From assembly GCA_003576845.1 (NCBI GenBank), contig QEVJ01000036.1:1-64000 (forward strand): a stretch of DNA of 64,000 nucleotides, in the 5' to 3' direction. Position numbers and translations under genes: made by a program. Source of the DNA: Planctomycetota bacterium (GTDB lineage: Bacteria > Planctomycetota > Planctomycetia > Pirellulales > PLA5). Numbering within the stretch: the stretch's first letter is position 1; the number at the start of each line of letters is the position of its first letter. The notes below the pieces were generated by a model, which was given only the letters and a program-made list of their open reading frames with translations, ran no database searches and was not told the DNA's origin. Positions 38,286-46,718 of the stretch are shown here, one piece after another.

Positions 38286-38876
38286 GAGACCACTCCACAG
38301 AAAAGAAACACGGGGCAGAAAAAGCGCCCGCGCCCGAACGAGCGCGGCGCATGGAACGCGAACTAACGGGTTAACGGAACGGCAAGACGGCCGACGGAAC
38401 GCGCACGTTCGGCGCGGGCGGAGGGGAGCAATGCGCGCAGCATGGCGCAGCCGCAGACGGGAACCGAATTCGGCCCATAGGAGAACGCCGACCGCTCGAA
38501 TTGCCTGCTTCCGGACTCGGGGGAAGCATCCGCCCGGCGGCCGATGCCCGAAGCGTGCCACGAGCCGCACGACAGAACCTGGCGGCGCGGGGACGTATGC
38601 GAGGACTTGCGGGAAACTGGGCCGACGCTGCCGGTTTGCGGCGTGGGGCGCGCAGTTCCGGCAGAGCATCCAGCATGGTTACACGCCTGAACAGTGTCAA
38701 GAAAACATTGTGGGTTTAAGACCTTGGCATTGGAGGGGATAACCGCAGCGAACTCGGCAAACGGGGCTAAGGTGGACACGCGGACCGCGGTGAACGACAC
38801 TGCAAACTCGGATTCGCGACTTGGCGCCGCCCAATCCGGGCATCGAAAACGTTCGACCGATCGAGGAGAGAAAGCG
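38286..38876. other. Long intergenic region between divergent secreted-protein genes
   Basis: 590 bp between the divergent PEP-CTERM gene and the enolase-superfamily gene. It is GC-rich and contains short frames on both strands, none recognisable. Promoters of both genes are expected; no clear box could be assigned. No tandem repeats or terminator seen. Confidence 0.5.
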
Positions 38877-40097
38877 ATGTTGGACCGCCGCACGTTTCTT
38901 GGCCGGTCGGCCCTGGCGATGGGGTCGAGCGTTGCCTTCGCGGGCCTGGGTCGCTTCGCGTGGGCGGACGATCTGCCGAACGATGTGAAAATCACCCGCG
39001 TCGTCGCGTTCGACCTGCCGCTCAAACGGGCGAAAATTGCCGGCAAGAATTCGCGGCTCGACGTGCACGGCGACACGTCGAGCGACGCAATGGTCCGGCT
39101 GTTCACGAACGCCGGCGTCGAGGGACTCGGTGCGTGTCGCATCGACGAAAAGACGGCTCGCGGATTGCCCGGCAAAAGCCCGCTCGATTTCTTCCGGCGC
39201 GAGGCACGGCGGATGGGCGGGCCGCTCGGCAACGGAACGATGCCGCTGTGGGACCTGGCCGGGAAGTTGCTCAAGACACCGGCATACAAGCTGCTCGGCG
39301 GCGCGGGGGCCGAGCGTGTGCCGGTATACGATGGTTCGATCTACTTTGCCGACTTGCTGCCGCAGTACGCCGATCGGTGGCAGGATCGGTTTCGCGAGGA
39401 GATCGACCAAGGCCGCGAGCGCGGGCATGTCGCGTTCAAGATCAAGATCGGCCGCGGGGCGAAGTGGATGCCGCGCAGCGACGGCGACGCGCGCGACGTG
39501 GCGGTCGTCGAGACAATTCGCAAGCATGCCGGCCGCGAGGCGATTCTCGGCGTGGATGCGAACAACGGCTACGACCTGGCCGGCGCGAAACGGTTCGTCG
39601 ACAAGACGGCTGACGCGAACCTCGCGTTTGCGGAAGAGATGTTCGAAGAGCGCGTCGAGCCGTGCTTGGAGTTCAAGCGGCACATTTCCGAGAAGAAACT
39701 CAAGACGCTGCTGGCCGACGGCGAGACGCAGAGCAAGCTCGACCCGTTCAAGCCGCTCGTCGAAGCCAAAGCGGTCGACGTGCTGCAAGGAGACATGAAG
39801 CACTTCGGCTTTGAGGGGATTTTGGACGAAGCCGACATGGCCGCGCCGCAGGGCATCCTCGTCGCACCGCACAACTGGGGTTCGCTCGTCGGGTACTACA
39901 TGCAGCTTCACGTGGGCCGGGCGATCGAGAATTTCTATCGCGCGGAGCACGATCCGCTGTCGACCGACGTGCTGGTTGCCGAGGGTTATGCGATCAAGAA
40001 TGGAGAGGCGACCGTGCCCGACGCGGCGGGGTTTGGGCTGGCGATCGATGAGAAGAAGTTCGCGGGGCTCAAGGTGAAGGTCGATGTAAAGGCGTAA
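38877..40097 (+). CDS. Tat-exported enolase-superfamily enzyme
   Basis: A 406-aa member of the mandelate-racemase/muconate-lactonizing group, exported by a Tat signal ('MLDRRTFLGRSALAMGSSV' about residues 1-30). Barrel motifs in order: 'VAFKIKIGRGAKW' (the K-x-K general base pair), 'ILGVDANNGYD' (metal Asp), 'FAEEMFEER' (metal Glu), 'LLADGETQSK' (metal Glu), 'VAPHNWGS' (late His). GAGGAGAG ribosome site before ATG 38877. The substrate is likely a sugar acid; which one cannot be determined. No operon partner adjacent. Confidence 0.88.
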   Translation: MLDRRTFLGRSALAMGSSVAFAGLGRFAWADDLPNDVKITRVVAFDLPLKRAKIAGKNSRLDVHGDTSSDAMVRLFTNAGVEGLGACRIDEKTARGLPGKSPLDFFRREARRMGGPLGNGTMPLWDLAGKLLKTPAYKLLGGAGAERVPVYDGSIYFADLLPQYADRWQDRFREEIDQGRERGHVAFKIKIGRGAKWMPRSDGDARDVAVVETIRKHAGREAILGVDANNGYDLAGAKRFVDKTADANLAFAEEMFEERVEPCLEFKRHISEKKLKTLLADGETQSKLDPFKPLVEAKAVDVLQGDMKHFGFEGILDEADMAAPQGILVAPHNWGSLVGYYMQLHVGRAIENFYRAEHDPLSTDVLVAEGYAIKNGEATVPDAAGFGLAIDEKKFAGLKVKVDVKA

Positions 40098-40191
40098 ATG
40101 CCATGCGCCTCTTGACATCGCCAGCCCAATATAGAAGCCAAGTCAGGTCGGTCGGTTTGAGTATTAAAGAATTTGCGACGAACGCAGGCGG

Positions 40192-40650
40192 ATGGCGATG
40201 GGTAAGCGTCGCAAACGGAAGGCCTCGCTCGTCGGTCAGAGGCTCGAGGACTCGACCGCGGCGAACGGTCTGACCGCGGTCTCGTGGTTTCGCAAGAACA
40301 CCGGGGCGTTGGGCGGATTGCTCGTGGTCGGTATCATGGCGGGCATGGCCTGCGTGCGGATCGCGTCCGACGTATGCATCCGCTACACCCCGTTGACCCG
40401 CGGAAGCAAGGAGTGGGCTACCGGCGTGCTGCAAACGTACCCGGTCGGCGCGGTCACTCGCGTGTACTACGATCCTGGGAATCCCGGCGAAAGCGTGCTC
40501 AATCGTAGTTACACGGCGAAAGATTGGTTGCTGCTCGCCTTCTTGATGCCTTTTGTTGCCGTAGGCGCTGCCTTGATCGTCCTGACCGTGCGAGCCGCAA
40601 GAGATTGCCGCATGGGTTCGACGAACGTTTCTCCGCGCATTGCCGACTAA
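40192..40650 (+). CDS. DUF3592-like membrane protein
   Basis: A 152-aa protein with two hydrophobic helices (about residues 38-60 'GALGGLLVVGIMAGMACVRI' and 112-132 'KDWLLLAFLMPFVAVGAALI'). The loop between them carries 'YPVGAVTRVYYDPGNPGESV', a recognisable DUF3592 feature. Met codons at 40192 and 40198 are both possible. N-terminal 'KRRKRKASLV' is strongly basic. Function unknown. Convergent to the zinc-ribbon protein with a gap of 7 bp. Confidence 0.75.
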   Translation: MAMGKRRKRKASLVGQRLEDSTAANGLTAVSWFRKNTGALGGLLVVGIMAGMACVRIASDVCIRYTPLTRGSKEWATGVLQTYPVGAVTRVYYDPGNPGESVLNRSYTAKDWLLLAFLMPFVAVGAALIVLTVRAARDCRMGSTNVSPRIAD

Positions 40651-40657
40651 TGTGTGG

Positions 40658-41128
40658 CTAGTTGTTCATCGCGATGACAATCATCCCGATCACGCCGAGG
40701 ACGACGATCACGCCCAGGGCGATCGCCCAATTCATCCAGTTTTTGGCCTGCTTGTGGTGCATCCGTTCGATTTCTGCCTGGCGTTTGCGGCGGAATTCGA
40801 TGCTGTCCTTTTCGCGGAGCTTGAACTGGGCGTTGCAGTGCGGGCAGAGGACTTCCTGGCCAAGCATGTCCTCGGGCGTTTCTAGTTCGTGGCCATTGGG
40901 GCAGGGAATGTGCAAGAGCCGGGGTTCGGCCGGTTCGTCCGCCGCGCCGCCGAAGCCGGGAAAGGCGGCTTCGGACTCCTCGGGCACGACGGCTTCGTAA
41001 ACGGCGGCGGGGGCCGGCATGGGAATGATGAACACCATGCCGCACTGCGGACAGCGGCATTGCTGTCCGCCCTGCGACTCGTCGCCTTCGAGCAGATGCC
41101 CGCGGGGGCACATGAATTGAAACGCCAT
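40658..41128 (-). CDS. Zinc-ribbon membrane protein
   Basis: A 156-aa protein with two zinc ribbons: 'MCPRGHLLEGDESQGG' plus 'QCRCPQCGMVFIIP' (residues about 6-37), and 'HIPCPNGHELETPEDMLGQE' plus 'VLCPHCNAQFKL' (about 73-105). A charged helix ('EFRRKRQAEIERMHHKQ') and a C-terminal transmembrane helix ('AIALGVIVVLGVIGMIVIAM') follow. This tail-anchored arrangement is abundant among planctomycete hypotheticals. No operon partner. Confidence 0.8.
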   Translation of the reverse strand: MAFQFMCPRGHLLEGDESQGGQQCRCPQCGMVFIIPMPAPAAVYEAVVPEESEAAFPGFGGAADEPAEPRLLHIPCPNGHELETPEDMLGQEVLCPHCNAQFKLREKDSIEFRRKRQAEIERMHHKQAKNWMNWAIALGVIVVLGVIGMIVIAMNN

Positions 41129-41445
41129 TGCGAATTTCCCTCTCGTTCCGGTGCGTTCGGCGAACGTTCGCCGCCGCCCCGGTGTCCTTGCGGGGCGACC
41201 ATTCTGTTGTGTTCTATTGTGTACCGCGGGGCCGAAATCGTCCAACGGGCATATTCCGCAGGGTGGTTGCTCCTTGGAGGAATCGGGTGCGGGTTCTACG
41301 ATATGGCGGCATCGGCGTCGGGCGCTGCGTGAGGTGCGGCCGTGATTCGCGATGTCGCGCCGATTGCCCCCGGTGTTTTCACCGGGGGCTAAATGACTCC
41401 CGAACCCTGGCCAGCGACCCCTGAACCCTGACCCCCGCTCCTGCC
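41129..41445. other. Intergenic with hairpin and C-rich tract
   Basis: About 315 bp without a supported gene. It contains the GCCCCCGGTG hairpin (41366-41389) and, just before the aminotransferase, a CCCTGAACCCTGACCCCCG tract related to the dispersed heptamer tracts. Confidence 0.5.
41366..41389. repeat. GCCCCCGGTG hairpin, copy 1
   Basis: A perfect 10-bp stem (GCCCCCGGTG-TTTT-CACCGGGGGC) followed by TAAATGA. Near-identical hairpins are at 44551 (same orientation) and 51476 (opposite orientation). Confidence 0.85.
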
Positions 41446-41494
41446 GTGTTCGAATCCATCCCGCTTCCCCAATCCCGAGAAGATCAACCTCGGC

Positions 41495-42592
41495 GTGGGC
41501 GTGTTTCAGGACGCGAGCGGCAAGACGCCGATTCTCGCCAGCGTCAAAGAAGCCGAGCGGCGGTTGTTGGAAGGCGAATCGTCGAAGGGGTATCTGGCGA
41601 TCACCGGCTCGCCGCAGTACGCCGCGGCCGTTGGCAAGCTCGTGTTTGGCGCCGAGCATCCGGCTTCGAAAGAGGGCCGCGTTGCGACGGCACAAACTCC
41701 CGGGGGAACCGGCGGGCTGCGCGTCGCCGCCGACTTCATCAAGCAATGTTTTCCTGCGGCCAACGTGTGGATGAGCGAGCCGACCTGGCCCAACCATCCC
41801 AGCGTGTATCGCGCGGCGGGGTTGGAGGTCGCGACGTATCCGTACTTCGACGCGACGACGAACGGCCTGGCGTTCGACAAGCTGCTCGCGGCGCTCCGCG
41901 GAATCCCCAAGGGCGACGTCGTGCTGTTGCACGGCTGTTGCCACAACCCGACGGGCGTCGATCCCACCGTCGAGCAATGGGCGGCGATTGCCGATGTGAT
42001 CGAAGAGCGTGGGCTGTTGCCGCTGGTCGACTTCGCATATCAAGGTTTCGGCACAGGCCTCGCCGAGGACGCGGCCGGACTGCGGACGTTGTTGCGGCCG
42101 GGCATCGAGATGCTCGTCGTCAGCTCGTTTTCCAAGAATTTCGGTCTGTACAACGAGCGCGTCGGGGCCATGTCGCTCGTCGCGCGCACGCCGGAAGCGG
42201 CGCAGGCGGCGTTTAGCCAGGTGAAGGTCTGCATCCGCGCGAATTACTCGAATCCGCCGTGCCACGGGGCGGCGATCGTGAGCACGATTCTGTCCGATCC
42301 AGCGCTGGCCGCGCAGTGGGAGGGTGAACTGGCCGCGATGCGCGATCGGATCAACGCGATGCGCAAGCTGTTTGTGAAGACGCTCGCCGCGAAGGGGATC
42401 GACCGCGATTTTTCGTTCATCGAGCGGCAACGGGGGATGTTTTCGTTCTCGGGCCTGACGCGGGAGCAAGTCGAACGGCTCAAGACCGAGTTTTCGATCT
42501 ACGCCGTCGGCTCGGGGCGGATCAACGTCGCGGGGATGACCCAAGCGAACATGGACCGGCTGTGTACGGCGATTGCGGCGGTGTTGCGGTAG
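41495..42592 (+). CDS. Class I aspartate/aromatic aminotransferase, N-terminus lost
   Basis: A class I PLP aminotransferase (aspartate or aromatic amino acids). The intact frame from GTG 41495 gives 365 aa, but family members begin about 30 residues earlier. A separate frame from GTG 41446 encodes the normal first residues MFESIPLP and then, in another frame, [11 protein letters not shown] continues the family sequence. The usual piece between them (about 20 residues) is deleted and the frame is shifted, so the native N-terminal arm cannot be made. The core is intact: '[15 protein letters not shown]', '[14 protein letters not shown]', '[15 protein letters not shown]' with the Schiff-base Lys, '[12 protein letters not shown]', '[10 protein letters not shown]'. 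Either a recent pseudogene or an assembly error. Confidence 0.7.
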   Translation: MGVFQDASGKTPILASVKEAERRLLEGESSKGYLAITGSPQYAAAVGKLVFGAEHPASKEGRVATAQTPGGTGGLRVAADFIKQCFPAANVWMSEPTWPNHPSVYRAAGLEVATYPYFDATTNGLAFDKLLAALRGIPKGDVVLLHGCCHNPTGVDPTVEQWAAIADVIEERGLLPLVDFAYQGFGTGLAEDAAGLRTLLRPGIEMLVVSSFSKNFGLYNERVGAMSLVARTPEAAQAAFSQVKVCIRANYSNPPCHGAAIVSTILSDPALAAQWEGELAAMRDRINAMRKLFVKTLAAKGIDRDFSFIERQRGMFSFSGLTREQVERLKTEFSIYAVGSGRINVAGMTQANMDRLCTAIAAVLR

Positions 42593-42597
42593 AGCGC

Positions 42598-42689
42598 GGT
42601 GGGGTGGGACGAACGAAGTGAAGCCCACTAGAAACGCACGATATCAAACGCTTGTCCGGTGGGCCTCGCTTCGCTCGACCCACGCTACG
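42598..42689. repeat. GTGGG..GCCCAC inverted-repeat element, copy 1
   Basis: Left arm GTGGGACGAACGAAGTGAAG-CCCAC, right arm GTGGGCCTCGCTTCGCTCG-ACCCAC; the arms are inverted copies of each other and would form a stem of about 25 bp (mismatches included) with a loop of about 30 bp. It ends in GCTACG. It lies between the aminotransferase and the convergent methyltransferase. Related copies are at 46296 and 46620. Confidence 0.7.
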
Positions 42690-42706
42690 TTTTGCTACGA
42701 TTTGCG

Positions 42707-43507
42707 TTACGCGCTCGCGACGTGTTCTTCGGCGGGATCCGCGGCCGCATGTGCTTCGAGGTTGTTGTTCTGCGTTGACTTTCGGGATGGGCCGGTTCGC
42801 TGTAGGATCGCGAGCACCGACGTTCCGAACGGAATGCGGAGCGGGCCGAATAGGCGGTTCTCGGCGCGACAGAGCGTATGCAGGGCCCAGTTAACGGGTC
42901 GCGGCGGAATCGCGTGTTGTCGCAATCGCCCGCCGCTGGCGCCGTTGATGAGCCGGAACGCTGCCTTCGCGAAGAACAGGCCGTGGAACAAGTAGCGGAG
43001 CTCGCGGAGCTTGCCGTGCGGGGCCAGGAGCTTGCCGAGCGGCTTGCGGCGGTAGCGGCGATAGTGGCAGTTGCGTTCGTCGTGCGCGTCCCAGAGGAGC
43101 ATGAAGGCCGGCACGGTAAGGACGAGGTATCCGCCGGGCCGCAGCATGGCGACGAGGTTTTCGATCGCTGCGGCGTCGTTTTCGATGTGCTCGATCACGT
43201 CGAGGGCCGTGATCAGGTCGAATTGCCAGCCGGCATACTCCGCGTCGCCGAGCGGAGCGTGGTGGATCGCGTCACGATAGGGGTTATCGGGCCGGATGAG
43301 CGACCTGTCGATCTCGACGCCGCGGACGGCGCCGAATTGCGACAAGGCGGGAAAGAACACCGCGTCGCCGCAGCCGACGTCGAGGATGTCGGCCCCGCGC
43401 GGCAAGTCGATGCGGCGGATGCGATCGAGCAAGATCGCCTCGCGGGCCCGCCACCACCAGTGCCGGGCGTAGAGTTCGGCGTATTCGCTGCCGTAGTCTT
43501 GGTTCAT
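42707..43507 (-). CDS. Class I SAM-dependent methyltransferase
   Basis: A 266-aa enzyme with motif I 'ADILDVGCGDAVFFP' (about residue 42), motif II/III 'FDLITALDVIEHIENDAAAI' and 'LRPGGYLVLTVPAFMLLWDA'. Early 'YAELYARHWWWRAREAILL' is the feature of the methyltransferases seen with O-antigen and lipid genes. Residues 200 onward include a helical, partly hydrophobic segment. Start ATG 43507. Substrate unknown; the methyl acceptor could be a lipid or a sugar. Confidence 0.85.
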   Translation of the reverse strand: MNQDYGSEYAELYARHWWWRAREAILLDRIRRIDLPRGADILDVGCGDAVFFPALSQFGAVRGVEIDRSLIRPDNPYRDAIHHAPLGDAEYAGWQFDLITALDVIEHIENDAAAIENLVAMLRPGGYLVLTVPAFMLLWDAHDERNCHYRRYRRKPLGKLLAPHGKLRELRYLFHGLFFAKAAFRLINGASGGRLRQHAIPPRPVNWALHTLCRAENRLFGPLRIPFGTSVLAILQRTGPSRKSTQNNNLEAHAAADPAEEHVASA

Positions 43508-43676
43508 TGCGGGTTCGTCGGTTAGGTAGTGGAGGGTGGGCAGGGAACAGTGGGCAGGGCGTGTGTTCGCGCTTGGACGTTGGGTTTGCAAATCTACGCC
43601 ATCTGCCTGGACGGCGAGTTATAGTGGAAGGTGTCGTGCCGGTTCTGCCGATTGTGCGTGTCGTGTGTGGTTGCTA

Positions 43677-44528
43677 ATGGGGCGAAGTTTGTTGCGATTG
43701 TCGTTTGCGGTTGCGCTGGCGGTCGTTGCCGCGCGGTGCGAGGCGGGGTTCACTTACCTCGGCAGTCCGCCGACGAAGTGGGACCTCGGGCCGAACGCGG
43801 CGAGCGAACATGGGTTTACCGCGCCGGACGGCCCGCGATCGCCGGGGAGCGCGACGTTTAGCATCGTGCCGGCGGGACGCACGTTCGATCACGATGCCGA
43901 CGCGGCGCACGGTATCCACACGACCGCCGCGATCACGGCGCTCGGCGTGCCGGGATTCGAAACGGAAGAGGATTACGGGGCGTTGTTCGGCTGGGCGCTC
44001 GATAGGTGGGCGAGCGAGTCGGGCTTTCGCAATCTGGGGCAGGTGCCCGATCATGGCGCGAACGTCGGGGCGAGCGAGGCGGACGGCGGGCACGTGGGCG
44101 ATATTCGGATTGCGGCGTGGGAACTGAGTTCGTCGTCGCTCGTGGCCCATGCGTTTCAGCCCGGGACGGAGACGGTCTATGGACTCGGCGGAACGCTGGC
44201 GGGCGACTTTCACCTCGACGTCAATCGCAATTGGGTCGACGATCCGCTCGCCGGGCCTTCGAGCACCCGGTTCGACATCTACACGATCGTGCTCCACGAG
44301 ATGGGGCACGCGTTGGGGCTGGGGCATTCGACGGTCCGCGGGTCGGTGATGGAGAACGCCTATCGCGGAGCGAAGCGCGAGTTGACGCCGGACGACGTGG
44401 CGGCGATTCAGGCGCTGTATGGCGTGCCTGAGCCGGGGGCGGCGGTGTCGCTTGTGCTCGCGATCGCGCTTCTTGCCCTTCACGGAAGTTGCGCTTGTCG
44501 GCGGAGAGAGCGAGAACGACAATCGTGA
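43677..44528 (+). CDS. Secreted matrixin-type metalloprotease (M10)
   Basis: A 283-aa secreted protease. An N-terminal signal ('LLRLSFAVALAVVAARC') is followed by the catalytic domain with the zinc motif HEMGHALGLGH: His207, Glu208, His211, His217. Downstream 'GSVMENAY' has the Met-turn. The C-terminus 'VPEPGAAVSLVLAIALLALH' then basic residues is a PEP-CTERM-like sorting tail, which would keep the protease at the surface. The prodomain cysteine switch is absent, so the mature enzyme might not be held latent. Start ATG 43677; ribosome site poor. Confidence 0.85.
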   Translation: MGRSLLRLSFAVALAVVAARCEAGFTYLGSPPTKWDLGPNAASEHGFTAPDGPRSPGSATFSIVPAGRTFDHDADAAHGIHTTAAITALGVPGFETEEDYGALFGWALDRWASESGFRNLGQVPDHGANVGASEADGGHVGDIRIAAWELSSSSLVAHAFQPGTETVYGLGGTLAGDFHLDVNRNWVDDPLAGPSSTRFDIYTIVLHEMGHALGLGHSTVRGSVMENAYRGAKRELTPDDVAAIQALYGVPEPGAAVSLVLAIALLALHGSCACRRRERERQS

Positions 44529-44550
44529 CGCACGGGTTGGGACGTCCATT

Positions 44551-44574
44551 GCCCCCGGTGTATTCACCGGGGGC
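44551..44574. repeat. GCCCCCGGTG hairpin, copy 2
   Basis: GCCCCCGGTG-TATT-CACCGGGGGC, followed by TAAATG, as in the copy at 41366. It lies in the 104 bp between the matrixin stop and the prenyltransferase-like start. Confidence 0.85.
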
Positions 44575-44632
44575 TAAATGTTGGGAATGACCAATTCCCG
44601 AGCCGCAATTCGCAAACTCCGGCGATCGCTCG

Positions 44633-45562
44633 ATGGCCAGTTATCTTGAAGAGTTGACGATTCGCTTGGCCGTTGGCGTATCGCGGTTGCCGGAGGAGGT
44701 TCGGGCGCGGCATGCGCGTTTTTTCTTGGCGGGGCAGCGCGAGGACGGCGGATTTGCCGGGCGCGAGGGCGGGAGCGATTTGTATTACACGAATTTCGCG
44801 CTGCGGTCCCTGGCGCTCTTGGGCGAATTGCACGGCGACGTGGCCGAGCGGGCGAGGCGGTTTCTGGCCGCGCGACTCGCGGGGCAGGCGACGATCGTCG
44901 ATTTTCTGTCGCTCGTCTATAGCGCGTCGCTCTTAACCTTGTCGGCGGGACTGGACGTGTTTGCAGACGCCGCGCCGGATTGGCGCGAGGCAGTGGCGGC
45001 GGCGCTCGAAAAGTTGCGACGCGACGACGGCGGATATGCCAAAGGGCCGGAGGGAACGGCGAGCAGCACGTATCACACGTTTCTGGTCGCGTTGTGCCGG
45101 CAGTTGATCGACGCGCCGCTCGTCGAGCCGGAGCGGATGGTCGCGTTCGTGCTTTCGCAGCGGCGGGAAGACGGCGGGTTCGTCGAGATCAAGCCGATGA
45201 AGCGGAGCGGCACGAATCCGACGGCGGCCGCGGTGGGGTTATTGAAGATCGTGGGCCGGCTGGATGATGAAGTGCGCGAGGGCGTGGTCGATTTTCTGGC
45301 GGAGATGCAAACGGACGAGGGGGGCATAAGGGCGAATACGCGGATTCCGATCGCGGATCTCTTGAGCACGTTTACGGGGCTGTTGACGCTCGTGGACTTG
45401 GGGGCGGCGGATTGCGTCGACGCGCGGGCGGCGGCGCGGTATGCGGAGTCGCTCGAACAGGAGAGCGGCGGTTTTTTGGGGGCGGTTTGGGACCAGGGCG
45501 TGGATGTCGAGTATTCGTTTTATGGGTTGGCAACGCTGGGGTTGTTGGCGGCGGAATCGTAG
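44633..45562 (+). CDS. Prenyltransferase/squalene-oxidase repeat protein
   Basis: A 309-aa alpha/alpha-toroid protein resembling the beta subunit of geranylgeranyltransferase type II. Repeated motifs (about every 48 residues): 'QREDGGFAGREGGSDLYYTN', 'RRDDGGYAKGPEGTASSTYH', 'RREDGGFVEIKPMKRSGTNP', 'QTDEGGIRANTRIPIADLLS', 'EQESGGFLGAVWDQGVDVEY'. The Q-x-x-x-G-G-F type with Tyr/Asp patterns fits. No signal peptide. In planctomycetes this family is common; whether it acts on prenyl substrates or polysaccharide ends is unknown. Confidence 0.85.
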   Translation: MASYLEELTIRLAVGVSRLPEEVRARHARFFLAGQREDGGFAGREGGSDLYYTNFALRSLALLGELHGDVAERARRFLAARLAGQATIVDFLSLVYSASLLTLSAGLDVFADAAPDWREAVAAALEKLRRDDGGYAKGPEGTASSTYHTFLVALCRQLIDAPLVEPERMVAFVLSQRREDGGFVEIKPMKRSGTNPTAAAVGLLKIVGRLDDEVREGVVDFLAEMQTDEGGIRANTRIPIADLLSTFTGLLTLVDLGAADCVDARAAARYAESLEQESGGFLGAVWDQGVDVEYSFYGLATLGLLAAES

Positions 45563-45582
45563 GTTCGATGACTGCAATGAAG

Positions 45583-45703
45583 AATGAGCGGGTTCGTGTT
45601 TTTTAACGCAGAGGCGCGGAGGTATCGCCGAGGTCGCAGAGAATTCATTCACGTTGGCCTTTGATCCGCAGAATTCGCCGAGTGCCGCCGATGGAATCAT
45701 CGT
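45583..45703 (+). repeat. Dispersed 'cgcagaggcgcgg' repeat, copy 2
   Basis: ATGAGCGGGTTCGTG, TTTTTTAACGCAGAGGCGCG, CGAGGTCGCAGAGAATTCA and CGCCGATGGAATCATCG, in the same order as at 9791-9915. No protein is encoded. Confidence 0.65.
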
Positions 45704-45891
45704 CGGCATTTTTCGGCGGATTTTTTGGCTGGCGAGTGTGCCACTTGTCTGGTATGAGTGTGGGGGCGGGGTTGATTTTTGGGCGATGAAGGCGTCCGAC
45801 GGAATTCATCGACCGGCGGAACGCGCGCGGAGGCACCGCGAACCGCGTCGCCGAATTGGGCCGCCATGCGAGGGAGTTTTTAAACGTTAAC

Positions 45892-45907
45892 CCTGGGGCC
45901 CCCCAGG
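45892..45907. terminator. Possible intrinsic terminator / hairpin
   Basis: CCTGGGG-CC-CCCCAGG, a perfect 7-bp stem, followed by ATTTTGTT. Short T-run and a distance of 330 bp from the prenyltransferase-like stop make it a weak call. Confidence 0.35.
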
Positions 45908-46044
45908 ATTTTGTTCAATAACCTCGGTAGCTTGCGAGGCCGGCTGGGCGGCTGGGGATCGCGGTTTGCGCCGGTTGTGTGTTGTCGTTTCGGCGATTCT
46001 TGGCTCGGCCAAATCTGCTCTGGTCCGAGACGGAGAGGCTTTCA

Positions 46045-46287
46045 ATGTATCGCTTTGCTGTTTGGACGGCGGCTGGAATGGGAATCGGGTTTGGGGTCGG
46101 TTTATTCATTTCCGATCCGGGATATAAAGACACTGTCGCGACAACAATTTCAATGGCGATCGCGTATGCTGCGAGTACGCTGGCAGGAGCGACTGGCGGC
46201 GCGACGCATGTGATCATAGCGTTCCTGCGAGACCGCGATGCCGACCGCGTCATGCTCAAGCACGCGCAACGCCGCGGCGAATCGTGA
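46045..46287 (+). CDS. Small two-helix membrane protein (copy A)
   Basis: An 80-aa protein from ATG 46045 ('MYRFAVWTAAGMGIGFGVGL'). Helix 1 covers about residues 1-22, helix 2 about 33-62 ('ISMAIAYAASTLAGATGGAT', then HVIIAFLRD); the C-terminus is charged (RDRDADRVMLKHAQRR). It resembles the following small gene in layout (helix, short polar loop, Gly/Ala helix, charged tail), so they are likely distant paralogues. No known family. Start site chosen by coding content; ribosome site GGAGAGG 7 bp upstream. Confidence 0.6.
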   Translation: MYRFAVWTAAGMGIGFGVGLFISDPGYKDTVATTISMAIAYAASTLAGATGGATHVIIAFLRDRDADRVMLKHAQRRGES

Positions 46288-46295
46288 AATCCGCG

Positions 46296-46328
46296 GTGGG
46301 TTTCACTGTCGTTCGACCGACCCTACAA
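46296..46328. repeat. GTGGG element half-copy
   Basis: GTGGGTTTCACTGTCGTTCG-ACCGACCCTAC resembles the right arm of the 42598 element (GTGGGCCTCGCTTCGCTCG). The left arm is absent. It lies between the two small membrane-protein genes. Confidence 0.6.
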
Positions 46329-46354
46329 GTTTGGTTGGATGCCGGTTGGCGACC

Positions 46355-46618
46355 ATGAGTACGTTACACTTGATCGGCCGGTTCATTGCGTGGACGTTTG
46401 CGTGGGCGGGCGTCGGGGCGATCGCGGCGGTCGTGATGCGAAACCTCATCGGCGGCGGCGACACGACGTTCATAATGACGAACATGGTTGCGGCCGGTTC
46501 GATCGTCGGGGCGATCGGCGGGGCAATGCACGCGGCGCTGGCCGCGGCTTGCGAGCGAGAAGCGGACACGTCGCGGCTCGCGAATCGTGAGGCCAGAAGC
46601 GGCGAGAAAGAGACGTAA
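46355..46618 (+). CDS. Small two-helix membrane protein (copy B)
   Basis: An 87-aa protein from ATG 46355 ('MSTLHLIGRFIAWTFAWAGV'). Two hydrophobic helices (about 8-28 and 40-66, 'TNMVAAGSIVGAIGGAMHAA') surround a Gly/Asp/Thr loop, and the end is acidic/basic ('CEREADTSRLANREARSGEK'). The arrangement mirrors the preceding protein, including the glycine-rich G-x-x-G-A-x-G-G segment of helix 2. Both are followed by a repeat-family arm. Function unknown; a membrane-stress or transporter accessory role would be compatible but is not shown. Confidence 0.6.
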   Translation: MSTLHLIGRFIAWTFAWAGVGAIAAVVMRNLIGGGDTTFIMTNMVAAGSIVGAIGGAMHAALAAACEREADTSRLANREARSGEKET

Positions 46619-46619
46619 C

Positions 46620-46704
46620 GGATCAAACGGAGTGAAGTCCGGGGCGAAGTTGCGTCGAGCGGCGGCCGGTAGTGGGCCTCACTATCGTTCGACCCACCCT
46701 ACGA
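46620..46704. repeat. GTGGG..GCCCAC inverted-repeat element, copy 2
   Basis: Left arm GGATCAAACGGAGTGAAGTCC, right arm GTGGGCCTCACTATCGTTCG-ACCCACCCTACG. Same family as 42598 but more decayed. It fills the gap before the ABC ATPase gene. Confidence 0.6.
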
Positions 46705-46718
46705 GAATCTGCGACACG

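Noticed and set aside
45654-45890. 78-codon plus-strand frame in the repeat region
   Set aside because: It begins inside the dispersed repeat block, is Arg-rich at the end and ends just before a hairpin. No coding evidence.
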